Of a stretch of 64,000 nt of DNA, positions 9,242-18,315 are shown in pieces. The stretch is from Kineosporia rhizophila. GTDB taxonomy: Bacteria; Actinomycetota; Actinomycetes; Actinomycetales; Kineosporiaceae. The first letter of the stretch is position 1, and every line of letters begins with the position of its first letter. Where the stretch lies: assembly GCF_021277265.1 (NCBI RefSeq), contig NZ_JAJSOH010000021.1, positions 62,001-126,000 on the forward strand, read 5' to 3'. A program made the position numbers and the translations under genes. The notes below the pieces were generated by a model that saw only the letters and a program-made list of their open reading frames with translations, had not been told where the DNA came from and ran no database searches.

Positions 9242-9922
9242 TCACCACCAGGCGACCGCGGTCTGGGTCCCCGGAGCAACCTCGGTGAAACCGCCGTCGT
9301 GCACGGCCACCCGGGCCCGCTGCACCGCCTCGGCCCAGCCCGCCTCCTCCGGGGCGACCACCCGCACCGCCCAGCCACTCTCCTCCCAACGCAAGCGGGC
9401 CTCGTCCTCCATCGACATCAAGGCCAACTGGGCCGCGTGCCCGCTCTGCGCCGCCGCCTTGCCCGTCGTCATCGGGGTCAGCGCCGTGAGCGCGATGGTC
9501 AGGCCACCGGCGACGGGTTCGGACGACTTCCCCTCCTCGGGCATCTCCGTACCGCCGACCTGCATCTTGGTCAGCGCCGCGGGCACCTGGTCGACCGGCC
9601 CGGGCACGAACGCCCGCACCTGAGCCCCCGCATGCTCGACCTCTACCCCGGCCAGCTCCTGCACCTGTGTGAAGCGAATGCCCCTACCCCGGCGAACCAC
9701 CTTACGGATCGGCCCCGAGGCCCAGTGGTGCACCAGCGGATACCACTCCCCGTCCGGCGCGCTGCGGGGGTCGGTCAGCAACTTCACCACCGCTTGGGCA
9801 GCCGCCTCGCAGACCGCCAGATGGGTTGGGCGAGAGGCCCGTTCATCACGTATGGCCAGTTGCATGGCCCAGGGCTGGGTGGAGGCGAACGGATCCGGTG
9901 CTTCCAAAACGCTGTCAGACAC
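9242..9922 (-). CDS. PTH2-like peptidyl-tRNA hydrolase domain protein
   Basis: A 226-residue protein whose C-terminal 120 residues carry a PTH2-type signature: the motif MTTGKAAAQSGHAAQLAL resembles the K-x-x-AAQ-x-x-HA nucleotide-binding segment of the family, and the end shows DGGFTEVAPGTQTAVAW, typical of PTH2 (D-x-G-x-T-x-V-x-P-G-T-x-T). PTH2 enzymes release peptides from stalled peptidyl-tRNA. The GTG at 9922 was chosen as the start, since longer in-frame starts run into the divergent regulator's upstream region. The role of the N-terminal extension is unknown. Confidence 0.72.
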   Translation of the reverse strand: MSDSVLEAPDPFASTQPWAMQLAIRDERASRPTHLAVCEAAAQAVVKLLTDPRSAPDGEWYPLVHHWASGPIRKVVRRGRGIRFTQVQELAGVEVEHAGAQVRAFVPGPVDQVPAALTKMQVGGTEMPEEGKSSEPVAGGLTIALTALTPMTTGKAAAQSGHAAQLALMSMEDEARLRWEESGWAVRVVAPEEAGWAEAVQRARVAVHDGGFTEVAPGTQTAVAWW

Positions 9923-10063
9923 CGTGGCAGTATCCCCGACCCCCCTCGACACCTTAGACCCGTGCGCCGGGGGACGTGTCGTGTTGCCGCTCCGGCGCAG
10001 GGGGATAGAACGGTTGCGGGTGCAAACTGTCGCCCCTTCAGCCCGCAACACATCCGGGATGAC

Positions 10064-10798
10064 ATGTTTCCCACCTCTGCCTCCGCAGCCGCGGTTGCCG
10101 GGTCCGGCCCGATCCGGTTGCGTCTGATCGGCGACTTCGACGTGCTCGCCGGTTCACAGGCCCTGCCGGTGCGCCGGTGCGGCCAGAAGCTGCTCGCCTT
10201 CCTGGCCATCACCCGGGGTTCGGTGGGAAGACCGACCCTGGCCGGCACCCTCTGGCCGGAGAGCCCGGGAGCTCGGGCCGCCGCCAATCTGCGTGCCTCG
10301 ATCAGCCGGCTGCCCCGGCCCGGCGGCCGTCAACTGGTCCGCAGCAACGGCAGCCGGCTCGCCCTCGCCGAAGACGTCCGGGTCGACCTGCACGAGGCCT
10401 CGGACCTGATCACCAGCCCCGACGCCCAGCGGGATCCGCCGCCGGAGAACTGGTACGCCGATCTGCTGCCGTTCTGGGAAGAGGACTGGGTGCTGCTGGA
10501 GCGCGAGCGGTTCCGGCAGTCCCGTCTGCACGCCCTCGAGCACAGCAGCCAACAGCTGCGGGAACAGCGCCGTTTCGGTGAGGCCCTGCAGGCCGCACTG
10601 CGCGCCCTGGCCGGAGAACCGTTGCGGGAGAGCGCTCATCGGCTGGTTATCGAGGCCCACCTGGCCGAGGGCAACGCCGCCGAGGCGCTCCGGCAGTACC
10701 ACCAGTACCGGGCGCTGCTGCGCACCGAGCTGGGGATCGCGCCCTCCGGCGAGATCCGCCAGCTGGTCCGCCCCCTGCTGGAGCGCCCGGAAGACTAG
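10064..10798 (+). CDS. BTAD-domain (SARP-like) transcriptional regulator
   Basis: A 244-residue regulator with an N-terminal winged-helix segment (residues 20-95, IRLRLIGDFDVLAG at its beginning) and a C-terminal bacterial transcriptional activation domain of helical repeats ending in LRTELGIAPSGEIRQLV. This is the small SARP architecture without an ATPase. The start at 10064 is the only ATG near the domain boundary. It is divergent from the PTH2-like gene and ends four bases into the convergent small gene. Targets are unknown. Confidence 0.8.
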   Translation: MFPTSASAAAVAGSGPIRLRLIGDFDVLAGSQALPVRRCGQKLLAFLAITRGSVGRPTLAGTLWPESPGARAAANLRASISRLPRPGGRQLVRSNGSRLALAEDVRVDLHEASDLITSPDAQRDPPPENWYADLLPFWEEDWVLLERERFRQSRLHALEHSSQQLREQRRFGEALQAALRALAGEPLRESAHRLVIEAHLAEGNAAEALRQYHQYRALLRTELGIAPSGEIRQLVRPLLERPED

Positions 10799-11016
10799 GG
10801 TCCGGTCAGCCAGCGCTCCACCTCGGCACAGATCGCCTGCACCCCCTGGGCGACCACCACGCGTTCGTCCGAGACCAGCCGGGCCCGCGGGCCTCCGGCT
10901 TCCGGCCAGACCCGCAGAACCAGTACTCGGCCCGCCTGTTCCTCAGAGGTGGGTTCCCCTGCCCCCGGCGCCCGGGAACCCACCTCGGCGGAACAAGCCC
11001 TACAGACCGCCATCAC
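10795..11016 (-). CDS. Small hypothetical protein after mntH
   Basis: A 73-residue reading frame downstream of, and overlapping by 17 bases, the end of the Nramp gene. Codon third positions become strongly GC-rich after the first third, as in real genes here. No homology is recognised. Its first part has two cysteines (CRAC), the rest looks like a small mixed alpha/beta fold. It could be a co-transcribed accessory of the transporter or a chance frame. Confidence 0.45.
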   Translation of the reverse strand: MMAVCRACSAEVGSRAPGAGEPTSEEQAGRVLVLRVWPEAGGPRARLVSDERVVVAQGVQAICAEVERWLTGP

Positions 11017-12382
11017 CGGCCACGGTCGAGACGATCAGCCACACGTTCAGTGCCACGATCAGCGCCATCACCATCGACGCGCACACGGTGGTGCGCGTCC
11101 GGTTGACGTAGTCGCCCATCACCGACCGACGGGCGGTGAACCAGACCAGCGGCCCCAGCGTGAACGGGATACCGAACGAGAGCACCACCTGGCTGAGCAC
11201 CAAGGCGGTGCCGGTGTCGGTGCCACTGCCCAGCAGCCACAGCGCCGGCAGCATGGTGATCGCCCGCCGCAGCGCCGAAGGTATGCGGCGGGAAAGGTAT
11301 CCGGCCATCACCACATCGCCCGCGCAGGTACCCACCGCCGCAGAAGAAAGCCCGGAAGACAGCAGAGCGACGGCGAACACCATCGCGGCCGTACCCCCGG
11401 CAACGATCCCGAGCGCGGCGTGCGCGTCTTCCAGCCCGACAATGTCGGTTCCGGTGCCGTGCAGCAGAGCCGCCGCGGCCACCATCATCGACAGATTGAC
11501 CAGACCGGCGATCCCCAGCGCGGTCAGCACGTCGAAACGCTGGGCCCGCAGCAACTGAAGACGACCGGGGCCACTTTCTCCCGCCCTCTCCTGCCCCAGT
11601 TGCGCGGTCATCGAGGAGTGGATGTACACCGCGTGCGGCATCACCGTCGCCCCGATGATCCCGCTGGCCAGCAGCAGGCTCTCGGTGCCCTCGAGACGCG
11701 GCACCAGACCGGCCGTGAAGGCGCCGGCGTCCGGCCCGGCCAGCAGCACCTGGTAGGCGAAGGCCAGCACGACCACGGCCAGGAAGGCCACGATCGCGAT
11801 CTCGAACGGGCGCCGGCCCCGGCGCCGCAGGGCCAGGACGGCGAACGAGACCACCGCGGTGATCCCTCCGGCCGCCAGCGGCTCGATACCGAAGAGCAGG
11901 TGCAGGGCCACCGCGGCCCCGACGAACTCGGCCAGGTCGGTGGCCATCGCCACCAGTTCGGCCTGGCCCCAGAGGAACCAGCGGGCCGGGCCGCGGGTGC
12001 GCTCCCCGCACAGCTGGGCCAGGTCGCGGCCGGTGGCCAGGCCGAGCTTGGCCGAGAGGTACTGCACCAGCATGGCCATCACGTTGGCCAGGACGACCAC
12101 CCAGATCAGGGTGTAGCCGAAGGTCGCGCCGCCGCTGATGTTGGTGGCGAAGTTCCCCGGGTCGATGTAGGCGATCGATGCGACGAACGCCGGGCCGAGC
12201 AGCGGAAGCATCCGCTTGCTGGGCAGTTTCACCCGCGGCGGCGGCTTGGGCTCGGCGGTGCGCAGGTCCACGACCGGGTGGTGCGGGCTCGGGTCCGGCC
12301 CGGACCGGGGGGCGTAGAGACTGGGGTGGAGATCGGCCGTGAGCACCGGCGGGCCGGCATCACGGTCGGGGCGGATCAGCAT
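11000..12382 (-). CDS. mntH: Nramp-family divalent metal (Mn) transporter
   Basis: A proton-coupled Mn/Fe importer of the inner membrane, 460 residues with about eleven hydrophobic segments. The metal-binding signature of helix 1 is present as DPGNF and that of helix 6 as MPHAVYIHSS. The N-terminal 55 residues are hydrophilic and proline-rich, so the true start may lie further in. It sits directly downstream of a manganese-catalase gene on the same strand, separated by a hairpin, which supports manganese as the substrate. No MntR box was recognised. Confidence 0.92.
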   Translation of the reverse strand: MLIRPDRDAGPPVLTADLHPSLYAPRSGPDPSPHHPVVDLRTAEPKPPPRVKLPSKRMLPLLGPAFVASIAYIDPGNFATNISGGATFGYTLIWVVVLANVMAMLVQYLSAKLGLATGRDLAQLCGERTRGPARWFLWGQAELVAMATDLAEFVGAAVALHLLFGIEPLAAGGITAVVSFAVLALRRRGRRPFEIAIVAFLAVVVLAFAYQVLLAGPDAGAFTAGLVPRLEGTESLLLASGIIGATVMPHAVYIHSSMTAQLGQERAGESGPGRLQLLRAQRFDVLTALGIAGLVNLSMMVAAAALLHGTGTDIVGLEDAHAALGIVAGGTAAMVFAVALLSSGLSSAAVGTCAGDVVMAGYLSRRIPSALRRAITMLPALWLLGSGTDTGTALVLSQVVLSFGIPFTLGPLVWFTARRSVMGDYVNRTRTTVCASMVMALIVALNVWLIVSTVAGDGGL

Positions 12383-12412
12383 CGGACCTCCGGGGATCTG
12401 GAAACGCCGGTG

Positions 12413-12439
12413 GGGCCCCGCCAGTCACTGGCGGGGCCC
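12413..12439 (-). terminator. Hairpin between Mn-catalase and mntH
   Basis: A 12-bp perfect stem (12413-12424 with 12428-12439) closes a 3-base loop directly after the Mn-catalase stop. It probably ends or attenuates that transcript before mntH. Confidence 0.75.
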
Positions 12440-12450
12440 TGGCCCGGATG

Positions 12451-13386
12451 TCAGCTGCTCTTGGGGTGAGTACCGGGCTCCGCCCCGGTCAGCGCCTCCT
12501 TGGCCTTGTCGAGCAGGCCGCCGCCCCCGGTGGAGGGAGCCGTGCCCCCGGCCACCTCACGGCTGCCTTCGCCGGTGGTGGCGTACAGCAGCGGGTCGGC
12601 CGCGGGGACGCCCGGGTTCGGGCCCAGCGGCTGCGGGTCCTGCAGGTAGGTGAACTCGCTGCGGCCGTCCGGGGTGGTCGCGGGCAGCGCGGCCGGGCCC
12701 TCGGTGCCGTCGGACAGGCCCCACACCTCGTAGCTGTGCTCGGTGTACTCGGTGTCCAGGCCGAACTTGATCGGCACCGGCAGGTCCTCCAGCCCGTCCT
12801 CCTTCAGCCGCTCGATCGCGGCCAGCCACTGGTTCTGGTGCGCGGTGTCCCGGGCCAGGTTGAACCGGAGCATGTCGCGCACCCCCTTGTCCTCGGTCAT
12901 GTTGTAGAGGCGGGCGGTCTGCAGCCGGCCCTGCATCTCGGCGGCAGCGTTGGCGTGGAAGTCGGCGAGCAGGTTGCCGCTGGCCACGATGTACTTGCCG
13001 TTCCAGGGGTAACCGGCGCTGTCGGCCGGCAGCGCCCCGCCGCCCCCCACGATCGCGTGCTGCGGGTTCTGCCCGCCGAGCACCGCGGCGAGCGCCGGGT
13101 TGGCCGCGGCCGCCGCCGAGATCTGCTCCGCCGGAGCGCCTTCCAGCAACCGGGCGATCATGATCGAGATCATCTCGACGTGACCGAGCTCCTCGGTCGC
13201 GGTGTCCAGGATCAGGTCCTTGTACTTGCCCGGGATCCGGGTGTTCCAGCCCTGGAACAGGTACTGCATGGCCACCGTCAGCTCGCCGTAGGCGCCACCG
13301 ATCAGCTCCTGCAGCTTCATCGCGTACAGCGGGTCCGGCTGGTCGGGCGTGCAGTTGTACTGGGTCTGCTGCGTGTGCCTGAACAT
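12451..13386 (-). CDS. Manganese catalase
   Basis: A non-haem catalase that dismutates hydrogen peroxide at a dimanganese centre. The 311-residue protein shows the metal ligands in the expected order: the glutamate in GAYGELTVAMQY, E and H in TEELGHVEMIS, the glutamate in EMQGRLQTARL and the histidine in TAHQNQW. The ATG at 13386 has GGAGG nine bases upstream and gives the canonical MFRHT start, so a 14-residue longer reading is rejected. The C-terminal 45 residues are a Gly/Pro-rich tail. Adjacent mntH can supply its metal. Confidence 0.93.
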   Translation of the reverse strand: MFRHTQQTQYNCTPDQPDPLYAMKLQELIGGAYGELTVAMQYLFQGWNTRIPGKYKDLILDTATEELGHVEMISIMIARLLEGAPAEQISAAAAANPALAAVLGGQNPQHAIVGGGGALPADSAGYPWNGKYIVASGNLLADFHANAAAEMQGRLQTARLYNMTEDKGVRDMLRFNLARDTAHQNQWLAAIERLKEDGLEDLPVPIKFGLDTEYTEHSYEVWGLSDGTEGPAALPATTPDGRSEFTYLQDPQPLGPNPGVPAADPLLYATTGEGSREVAGGTAPSTGGGGLLDKAKEALTGAEPGTHPKSS

Positions 13387-13593
13387 CGGGTGAAGCCTCC
13401 AAAGCCGTTGGCGATCGGTGAGCTTCACTCTGGTCCAGGCCCCGTTGCGCGACTGTGCGCCCGAACGTCTCCGATCGCGTCCCCACAGCGCGACAACAAC
13501 GCGACAACAACGCGACCACAGCGCTACCGCCGCGTGACAGAAGCGTCTCCACGGGCGTCCCCAAAAGCGGTCACCGCACCGGAAAGGCCCTTC

Positions 13594-13905
13594 TCACCAG
13601 CGTTTCTTCACCTCGCCGGAGACGGTGTGCGGCGGCAGCACCACGTCGTCGGCCAGATCGGGCAGGTCGATCTCGCGGGTGACGTCGGTGGCCGCGATCC
13701 AGTCGGTGCGCAGCCCGGCCCCGATCTCCGGTTCCCAGGTGATCTCCACGGCGTCCCGGGTCCAGGCCGTGGCGGTGGCCGGGACCGTGCGGTTGATCCC
13801 GTGGTGCCAGCGGATCAGGGCCACGACGGGCAGGCCCTCTCCGCGTTCGCGACGGAAGACTGCACCGTGCGGCGTGGCACGACGAATCCGAGGGACGCTG
13901 GGCAT
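13594..13905 (-). CDS. Small hypothetical protein
   Basis: A 103-residue protein of beta-rich composition with no recognised domain. It contains VVALIRWHHGINRTVPATATAW-like segments and an acidic DLPDLADDVVLPP stretch. The ATG at 13905 has GGAGAAGG upstream, and a TTG four codons earlier is less likely. It resembles short DUF proteins of actinomycetes that wrap a single beta-barrel, but I cannot name a family. It stands alone between two gene-free gaps of about 210 bp. Confidence 0.6.
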   Translation of the reverse strand: MPSVPRIRRATPHGAVFRRERGEGLPVVALIRWHHGINRTVPATATAWTRDAVEITWEPEIGAGLRTDWIAATDVTREIDLPDLADDVVLPPHTVSGEVKKRW

Positions 13906-14117
13906 GGCCTTCTCCAATTACGACATCACCGACATTACGACCCCGACCCGGACTCCACGGTAGCTGATCTCGAACACATGTTCGAGTGCCCTACGGGGGC
14001 GGTCCGGCGGGTTCACCCGAACGGCGGACGACTACCGGCAGTGACCCGGAACCCCTCACAGCAGACCCTCAGTCGAGGTGCATCCACGTGCCAGCGACGG
14101 CCGCCAGGGTTGCCACC

Positions 14118-15509
14118 ATGACGGCGATCCCCACGTCCTCCCAGACCGGCCACCTCGACCAGCAGATCGACTCCCCTCACCGGCAGGGCGACGACTCCTG
14201 GCAACCGCACGACTCCCGGCAACTGCCTGTGCCCGCCCTGGACGTCGTCGTGCCCGTCTACAACGAGGAGGCCGGCCTCGGACCCTGCGTCGAACGGCTG
14301 CACGCCTACCTGTCCGGCAGCTTCCCCTACCGGTTCCGCATCACCATCGCCGACAACGCCAGCGTCGACCGCACTTTCGCGATCGCCTCCCAGCTCGCCG
14401 CCCGCTACCCCGAGGTCGAGGTGGTGCACCTGGAGCAGAAGGGCCGCGGCCGGGCCCTGCGCGCGGTCTGGTCGGCCTCGGACGCCGTCGTCCTGGCCTA
14501 CATGGACGTCGACCTCTCCACCGACCTCACCGCCCTGCTCCCCCTGGTCGCCCCGCTGCTGTCCGGGCACTCGGAACTCGCCATCGGCAGCCGGCTGGCC
14601 CGGGGCTCGCGGGTGGTCCGGGGCACCCGCCGGGAACTGATCTCACGCTGCTACAACCTGATCCTGCGGGGCACCCTGGCCGCCGGGTTCTCCGACGCCC
14701 AGTGCGGTTTCAAGGCGATCCGGGGCGACGTCGCCCAGCGCCTGCTGCCCCTGGTGGAGGACACCGGCTGGTTCTTCGACACCGAACTGCTGGTCCTGGC
14801 CGAGCGCAGCGGCCTGCGCATCCACGAGGTCCCGGTCGACTGGGTGGACGACCCCGACACCTCCGTCGACATCGTCGCCACGGCGATGGCCGACCTGCGC
14901 GGCGTCGTCCGGGTGGGCAAGGCCCTCACCACCGGCCGGCTCCCCCTCGCCGGGATCCGGGCCGAACTGGGTCTCAAGCCGATTGAGGACGCCGGTGAGC
15001 CTCAGGTGCCGATCGGCACCTTCGGGAGCCCGGCGGCCGGGGCGACGACGGCCATCTCGCCCACCGGCCGCACCGTCGACCCGGACGGCGTGCCCCCGGG
15101 CCTGACCGGGCAGCTCATCCGCTTCGCCACCGTCGGCCTGGTCAGCACCGTGGCCTACGTGATCCTGTACGCCCTGCTGCGGTACGGGCTCGGCGCCCAG
15201 GCCGCGAACCTGGTGGCCCTGCTGGTGACCACGATCGGCAACACCGCCGCCAACCGCAGCCTGACGTTCGGCGTGCACGGCCCGCACCGCTGGTGGCGCC
15301 ACCAGTTCCAGGGACTCGCCGTCTTCGCCCTCACCCTGGCCCTGACCAGCGGCTCGCTCACCCTGCTGGACTCCGCCACCGGCACCGCGCACCACCTGGT
15401 CGAGGTCACCGTCCTGGTCCTGGCCAGCCTGCTCGCCACCACCCTGCGCTTCACCCTGTTGCGCAGCTGGGTGTTCCAGGCCCACCGGCGGCATCCCGGG
15501 CACCGCTGA
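14118..15509 (+). CDS. GT2 glycosyltransferase fused to a GtrA-like membrane domain
   Basis: A 463-residue two-domain protein. Residues 40-275 are a dolichyl-phosphate-glucose-type GT2 transferase (start motif DVVVPVYNEE, metal-binding DVDLSTD, and the QCGFKA motif of this subgroup). Residues 325-455 form a four-helix GtrA-like domain thought to flip or hold polyprenyl-linked sugars. The fusion implies transfer of a sugar to a lipid carrier at the membrane for cell-envelope decoration. The ATG at 14118 has an AGGG site, and upstream sequence in frame lacks domain content. No partner glycosyltransferases are adjacent. Confidence 0.85.
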   Translation: MTAIPTSSQTGHLDQQIDSPHRQGDDSWQPHDSRQLPVPALDVVVPVYNEEAGLGPCVERLHAYLSGSFPYRFRITIADNASVDRTFAIASQLAARYPEVEVVHLEQKGRGRALRAVWSASDAVVLAYMDVDLSTDLTALLPLVAPLLSGHSELAIGSRLARGSRVVRGTRRELISRCYNLILRGTLAAGFSDAQCGFKAIRGDVAQRLLPLVEDTGWFFDTELLVLAERSGLRIHEVPVDWVDDPDTSVDIVATAMADLRGVVRVGKALTTGRLPLAGIRAELGLKPIEDAGEPQVPIGTFGSPAAGATTAISPTGRTVDPDGVPPGLTGQLIRFATVGLVSTVAYVILYALLRYGLGAQAANLVALLVTTIGNTAANRSLTFGVHGPHRWWRHQFQGLAVFALTLALTSGSLTLLDSATGTAHHLVEVTVLVLASLLATTLRFTLLRSWVFQAHRRHPGHR

Positions 15510-15608
15510 GTCGGCACCGATCACCCAGCGTCGAGATTTTGGCACTTGCCCGGTCCTGCCCGTTACCGTGATCGGTTGTGATCGTTGGAACGATAAGGAG
15601 CCGGACCC

Positions 15609-16394
15609 TTGGGTGAGCGGGACCTCGAGCAGGCAAGAACCCTGGAGGAGCGCTTCGCCGAGCTCGCCGAGACGGGTGACACACAGGGCGCTCTGGCGGC
15701 CATCGACGAGGCCGTGAACCTGCGCCGCGCGCACGGCACGCCCGACAGCGCCTCCCGCAACGCCCTGGCGAACGCGCTCTACAGCCGCAGCCTGGTGCTG
15801 GCGGCCACCGGCTCGGGCGAGGCCGCGCTGGCCGCGATCACCGAGGCCACCCAGCTGTGGCGCCAGGTGACCGAGGAGGACCAGGCGGTCGGCATGCCCA
15901 ACCTAGGGCTGGCCCTGACCGCGATGTCGGACCAGTACGCCGCCGCCGGCGACGACGTGGCCGCGCTGAAGGCGGTCGACGAGGCGGTGAAGATCTACAC
16001 GCTGCTGCAGACCGTGGTGCCGGAACAGGCCATGCTCCCCACCGCCACGGCCCTCAGCGGGGTGGCCACCATCCGCTTCCGCACCGGCGACCAGGAGGGC
16101 GGCCTGGCTGCGATGGGCGAGGCCGCGCGGATCGTGCGCCAGCTGGCCGCGCAGAACCCGCAGCAGTACCGCGAGCCGCTCGCCGTGGCCCTGAACAACC
16201 TGGCCACCCTGCAGGTCCGGGCCGGGGCGCTACAGCCCGCGGTGGGCTCCCTGGAAGAGGTGGCCACCATCGTCAGCACCCTGGCCGACACCGACCCGGA
16301 CACCTACAAGCCGGTCCTGGACACCGTCCTGACCAACCTGGAGAAAGCCCGGGCCCAGGCAGCCGAGGCACCCCAGGCAGCCCAGCCGGCATAG
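15609..16394 (+). CDS. TPR-repeat protein
   Basis: A 261-residue soluble protein made almost entirely of helical tetratricopeptide-type repeats with regular A-x-x-A/LAAI-x-EA units (for example LAAIDEAVNLRR, LAAITEATQLWR, LKAVDEAVKIYT, LAAMGEAARIVR). The TTG start is supported by AAGGAG eight bases upstream and the lack of a better start. No signal peptide or enzymatic domain is visible. It is likely a scaffold. A hairpin and a 25-bp tandem array follow its stop codon. Confidence 0.78.
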   Translation: MGERDLEQARTLEERFAELAETGDTQGALAAIDEAVNLRRAHGTPDSASRNALANALYSRSLVLAATGSGEAALAAITEATQLWRQVTEEDQAVGMPNLGLALTAMSDQYAAAGDDVAALKAVDEAVKIYTLLQTVVPEQAMLPTATALSGVATIRFRTGDQEGGLAAMGEAARIVRQLAAQNPQQYREPLAVALNNLATLQVRAGALQPAVGSLEEVATIVSTLADTDPDTYKPVLDTVLTNLEKARAQAAEAPQAAQPA

Positions 16395-16472
16395 ACAACA
16401 CAGGCAGCCCAGCCAGCCCGGACGACCCCCCGTCGCCTGACCGCAGCCCGTCTCTGCCGAGGTCTTCCCGGC

Positions 16473-16511
16473 CGTTCCTGGAGTTTCCCCGACCGGGCAA
16501 CTCCAGGAACG
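16473..16511 (+). terminator. Hairpin after the TPR gene
   Basis: A perfect 13-bp inverted repeat (16473-16485 with 16499-16511) with a 13-base loop lies 79 bp after the TPR stop. It is a plausible terminator. The long loop leaves room for another role. Confidence 0.6.
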
Positions 16512-16574
16512 CCGGGTCACCCGGGCACAAAGACTCCGGGCCCGAACGACAGACCCCAGCGAGCTCGTGAGCGA

Positions 16575-17149
16575 GGGACCTCCGCCACCTCGCACCGCGA
16601 AAAGGTCTCAGCCATCTCACACGCGACCGGCCCCAACGACCTCCGCGCGGCAGATCCCAGCGACCTCACACGCGGCAGACCCCAGCCACCTCCGCGTGAC
16701 GGATCCCAGCCACCTCGCACGCGGCAGGCCTAAGCCACCCCGTACGCGACCGGCCCCAACGACCTCGTACGCGACCAGCCTCAGCCACCCCGTAGGCGAC
16801 CGGCCCCAACGACCTCGTACGCGACCAGCCTCAGCCACCTCGCGCGCAACCGGCCCCAGCCACCTCGCGCGCAACCGGCCCCAGCCACCTCACACGCGAC
16901 AGGACCCCAAGGACCTCCACGCGACCGGCCTCAGCCACCCCTCACGTGACAGATCCCGGCAACCTCACACGCGGCACACCTCAGCCACATCGCACGCAAC
17001 CGGCCCAGCCACCTCGCACGCAACCGGCCCCAGCCACCTCGCGCGCAACAGATCCCAGCGACCTCACACGCGACCAGCCTCAGCCACCCCGCACGCGCCC
17101 GGCCCCAACGACCTCGTACGCGACCGGCCTCAACCACCACCCACGCGAA
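16575..17149. repeat. 25-bp minisatellite, about 22 units
   Basis: Tandem degenerate copies of a unit close to CGGCCCCAGCCACCTCGCACGCGAC fill the gap between the TPR and EF-hand genes. Most units are exactly 25 bp, three (16628, 16677 and 17001) are 24 bp, and the unit starting near 16600 is longer. A higher-order 50-bp duplication is visible at 16751-16800 and 16801-16850. The same 17-mer, CGCGAAAAGGTCTCAGC, marks both ends (16596-16612 and 17144-17160). Because 25 is not a multiple of three and single-base length changes occur, the open frames across it are unlikely to be genes. Confidence 0.93.
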
Positions 17150-17155
17150 AAGGTC

Positions 17156-17380
17156 TCAGCGAGGCGCGTTCTGACTGAGGTAATCGGCCAGCTCGGGCAG
17201 CGACACCAGCCCGTCGCCGTCTGCGTCGATCGCCGCGAGCGCAGCCACCGCGGCCTCGTCGGTCACCTCGGCCGCGCCCAGCGCCACCATCAGGTTCTTC
17301 AGCTCGGCGGCCGAGATCAGCCCGTCGGAGTCGACGTCGATCAGGTCGAAAGTGGCCTGGTACTCGTTGATCTCGCTCAT
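17156..17380 (-). CDS. Small EF-hand calcium-binding protein
   Basis: A 74-residue cytosolic protein with two canonical EF-hand loops, DVDSDGLISAAE and DADGDGLVSLPE, each with Asp/Ser ligands at positions 1, 3, 5 and Glu at 12. It resembles the small calmodulin-like CabD-type proteins of streptomycetes, proposed as calcium sensors or buffers. The start was set at the ATG giving MSEINEY, and the upstream reading is low-complexity. Its stop codon lies at the edge of the 25-bp repeat array, so the last codons border repeat sequence. Confidence 0.88.
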   Translation of the reverse strand: MSEINEYQATFDLIDVDSDGLISAAELKNLMVALGAAEVTDEAAVAALAAIDADGDGLVSLPELADYLSQNAPR

Positions 17381-17610
17381 CGTCAGATCCCGTCCGTGGT
17401 CCGAAGCCGGTGCGCCCCGACAGCGACGCCCGGCGAACGTACCGCGCCGACGCATGATCCGCTAGCGCATGACCTGCCAGCACCCGATCCGACACCCCCA
17501 CGAAGCGGCCGGCACCCGAGGCCCCATCTGAGCGGCCAGAGCCAGCCCGCGCACCCCACCCACCACAACGTCCACCCGTTCGTTCCCGCGAACGTGCCCA
17601 CCCCCGTCCT

Positions 17611-18315
17611 TTATTGGCTCGAATCACCCTCCAGCACGAACGAAACCGTAACCATCCCCTCAACGCGTACCGGTTCTGTACTGCTCAGGTCGAGCTGCGG
17701 CCGATCCCCCGCCTCACCCTTGGCCCGGGCCGCGAACGACTGGCGAACGCCCATCGGATGCACACCACCGGAGCCCGGATCGCTCACCCCGACCACCGGG
17801 CCGAGCCGCAGACCCAGCGCCGCCGCATAGTCTTTCGCGGCCTCCCGGGCCTCGGCGATCGCCTTCACCCGGGCCTCGCGGCGCAGCTCGCGCAGGTTGC
17901 TCACCTCCCACTCCAGATGATCCACCCCGAGCCGCTCGGTCTCCAGCACCCGCTCGGTCAGCCTGGGCAGCAGGTCCAGATCGGTGACCGTGACCACGAT
18001 CTGACTCCAGACCTGGTGCCGGGAGCGCTTTTCCTGCTCCCTGCCGCCGTCCCAGGAAGACACCGAGCCCACCGTGTAGGTGCAGCCCAGCTCGTCGAGC
18101 AGGCTTCGGGCCCCGGCCAGGGCGTGGGCGAACGCATCGGTCGCCGCCTTCTCCGAAGGTCCGGCCACCTGCACCCGCAGATGCAGACGGGCGCGGTCGG
18201 GCATCGCCTCGGCGTAGGCCGAGCCGGTGACGGTGGCCACCGCCTCCCGCCCAGGGCCGGACAGCCGGCCTTGGCCGGGGTCGGACAACTGGCCTTGGCC
18301 GGGGCCGGAGCTCAC
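17611..18315 (-). CDS. SIMPL-domain (DUF541) protein
   Basis: A 234-residue protein whose residues 30-230 match the SIMPL/DUF541 domain, a beta/alpha fold with the segments EAMPDRARLHLRVQ, HQVWSQIVVTV and the C-terminal EPVRVEGMVTVSFVLE. Members of the family are of uncertain function. Unlike many relatives it has no signal peptide. Instead, the N-terminus shows short GPGQG repeats. The GTG start overlaps the stop of the SRPBCC gene by four bases, so the two are translationally coupled. Confidence 0.8.
   Translation of the reverse strand: MSSGPGQGQLSDPGQGRLSGPGREAVATVTGSAYAEAMPDRARLHLRVQVAGPSEKAATDAFAHALAGARSLLDELGCTYTVGSVSSWDGGREQEKRSRHQVWSQIVVTVTDLDLLPRLTERVLETERLGVDHLEWEVSNLRELRREARVKAIAEAREAAKDYAAALGLRLGPVVGVSDPGSGGVHPMGVRQSFAARAKGEAGDRPQLDLSSTEPVRVEGMVTVSFVLEGDSSQ

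Noticed and set aside
16575..17149. CRISPR array
   Set aside because: Units are contiguous and degenerate, with no unique spacers between them and no cas genes. The same holds for the 11- and 13-bp arrays.
16567..17178. Open frames on both strands across the 25-bp array
   Set aside because: The unit length is not a multiple of three, indels of one base occur, and no ribosome site or codon bias is present.
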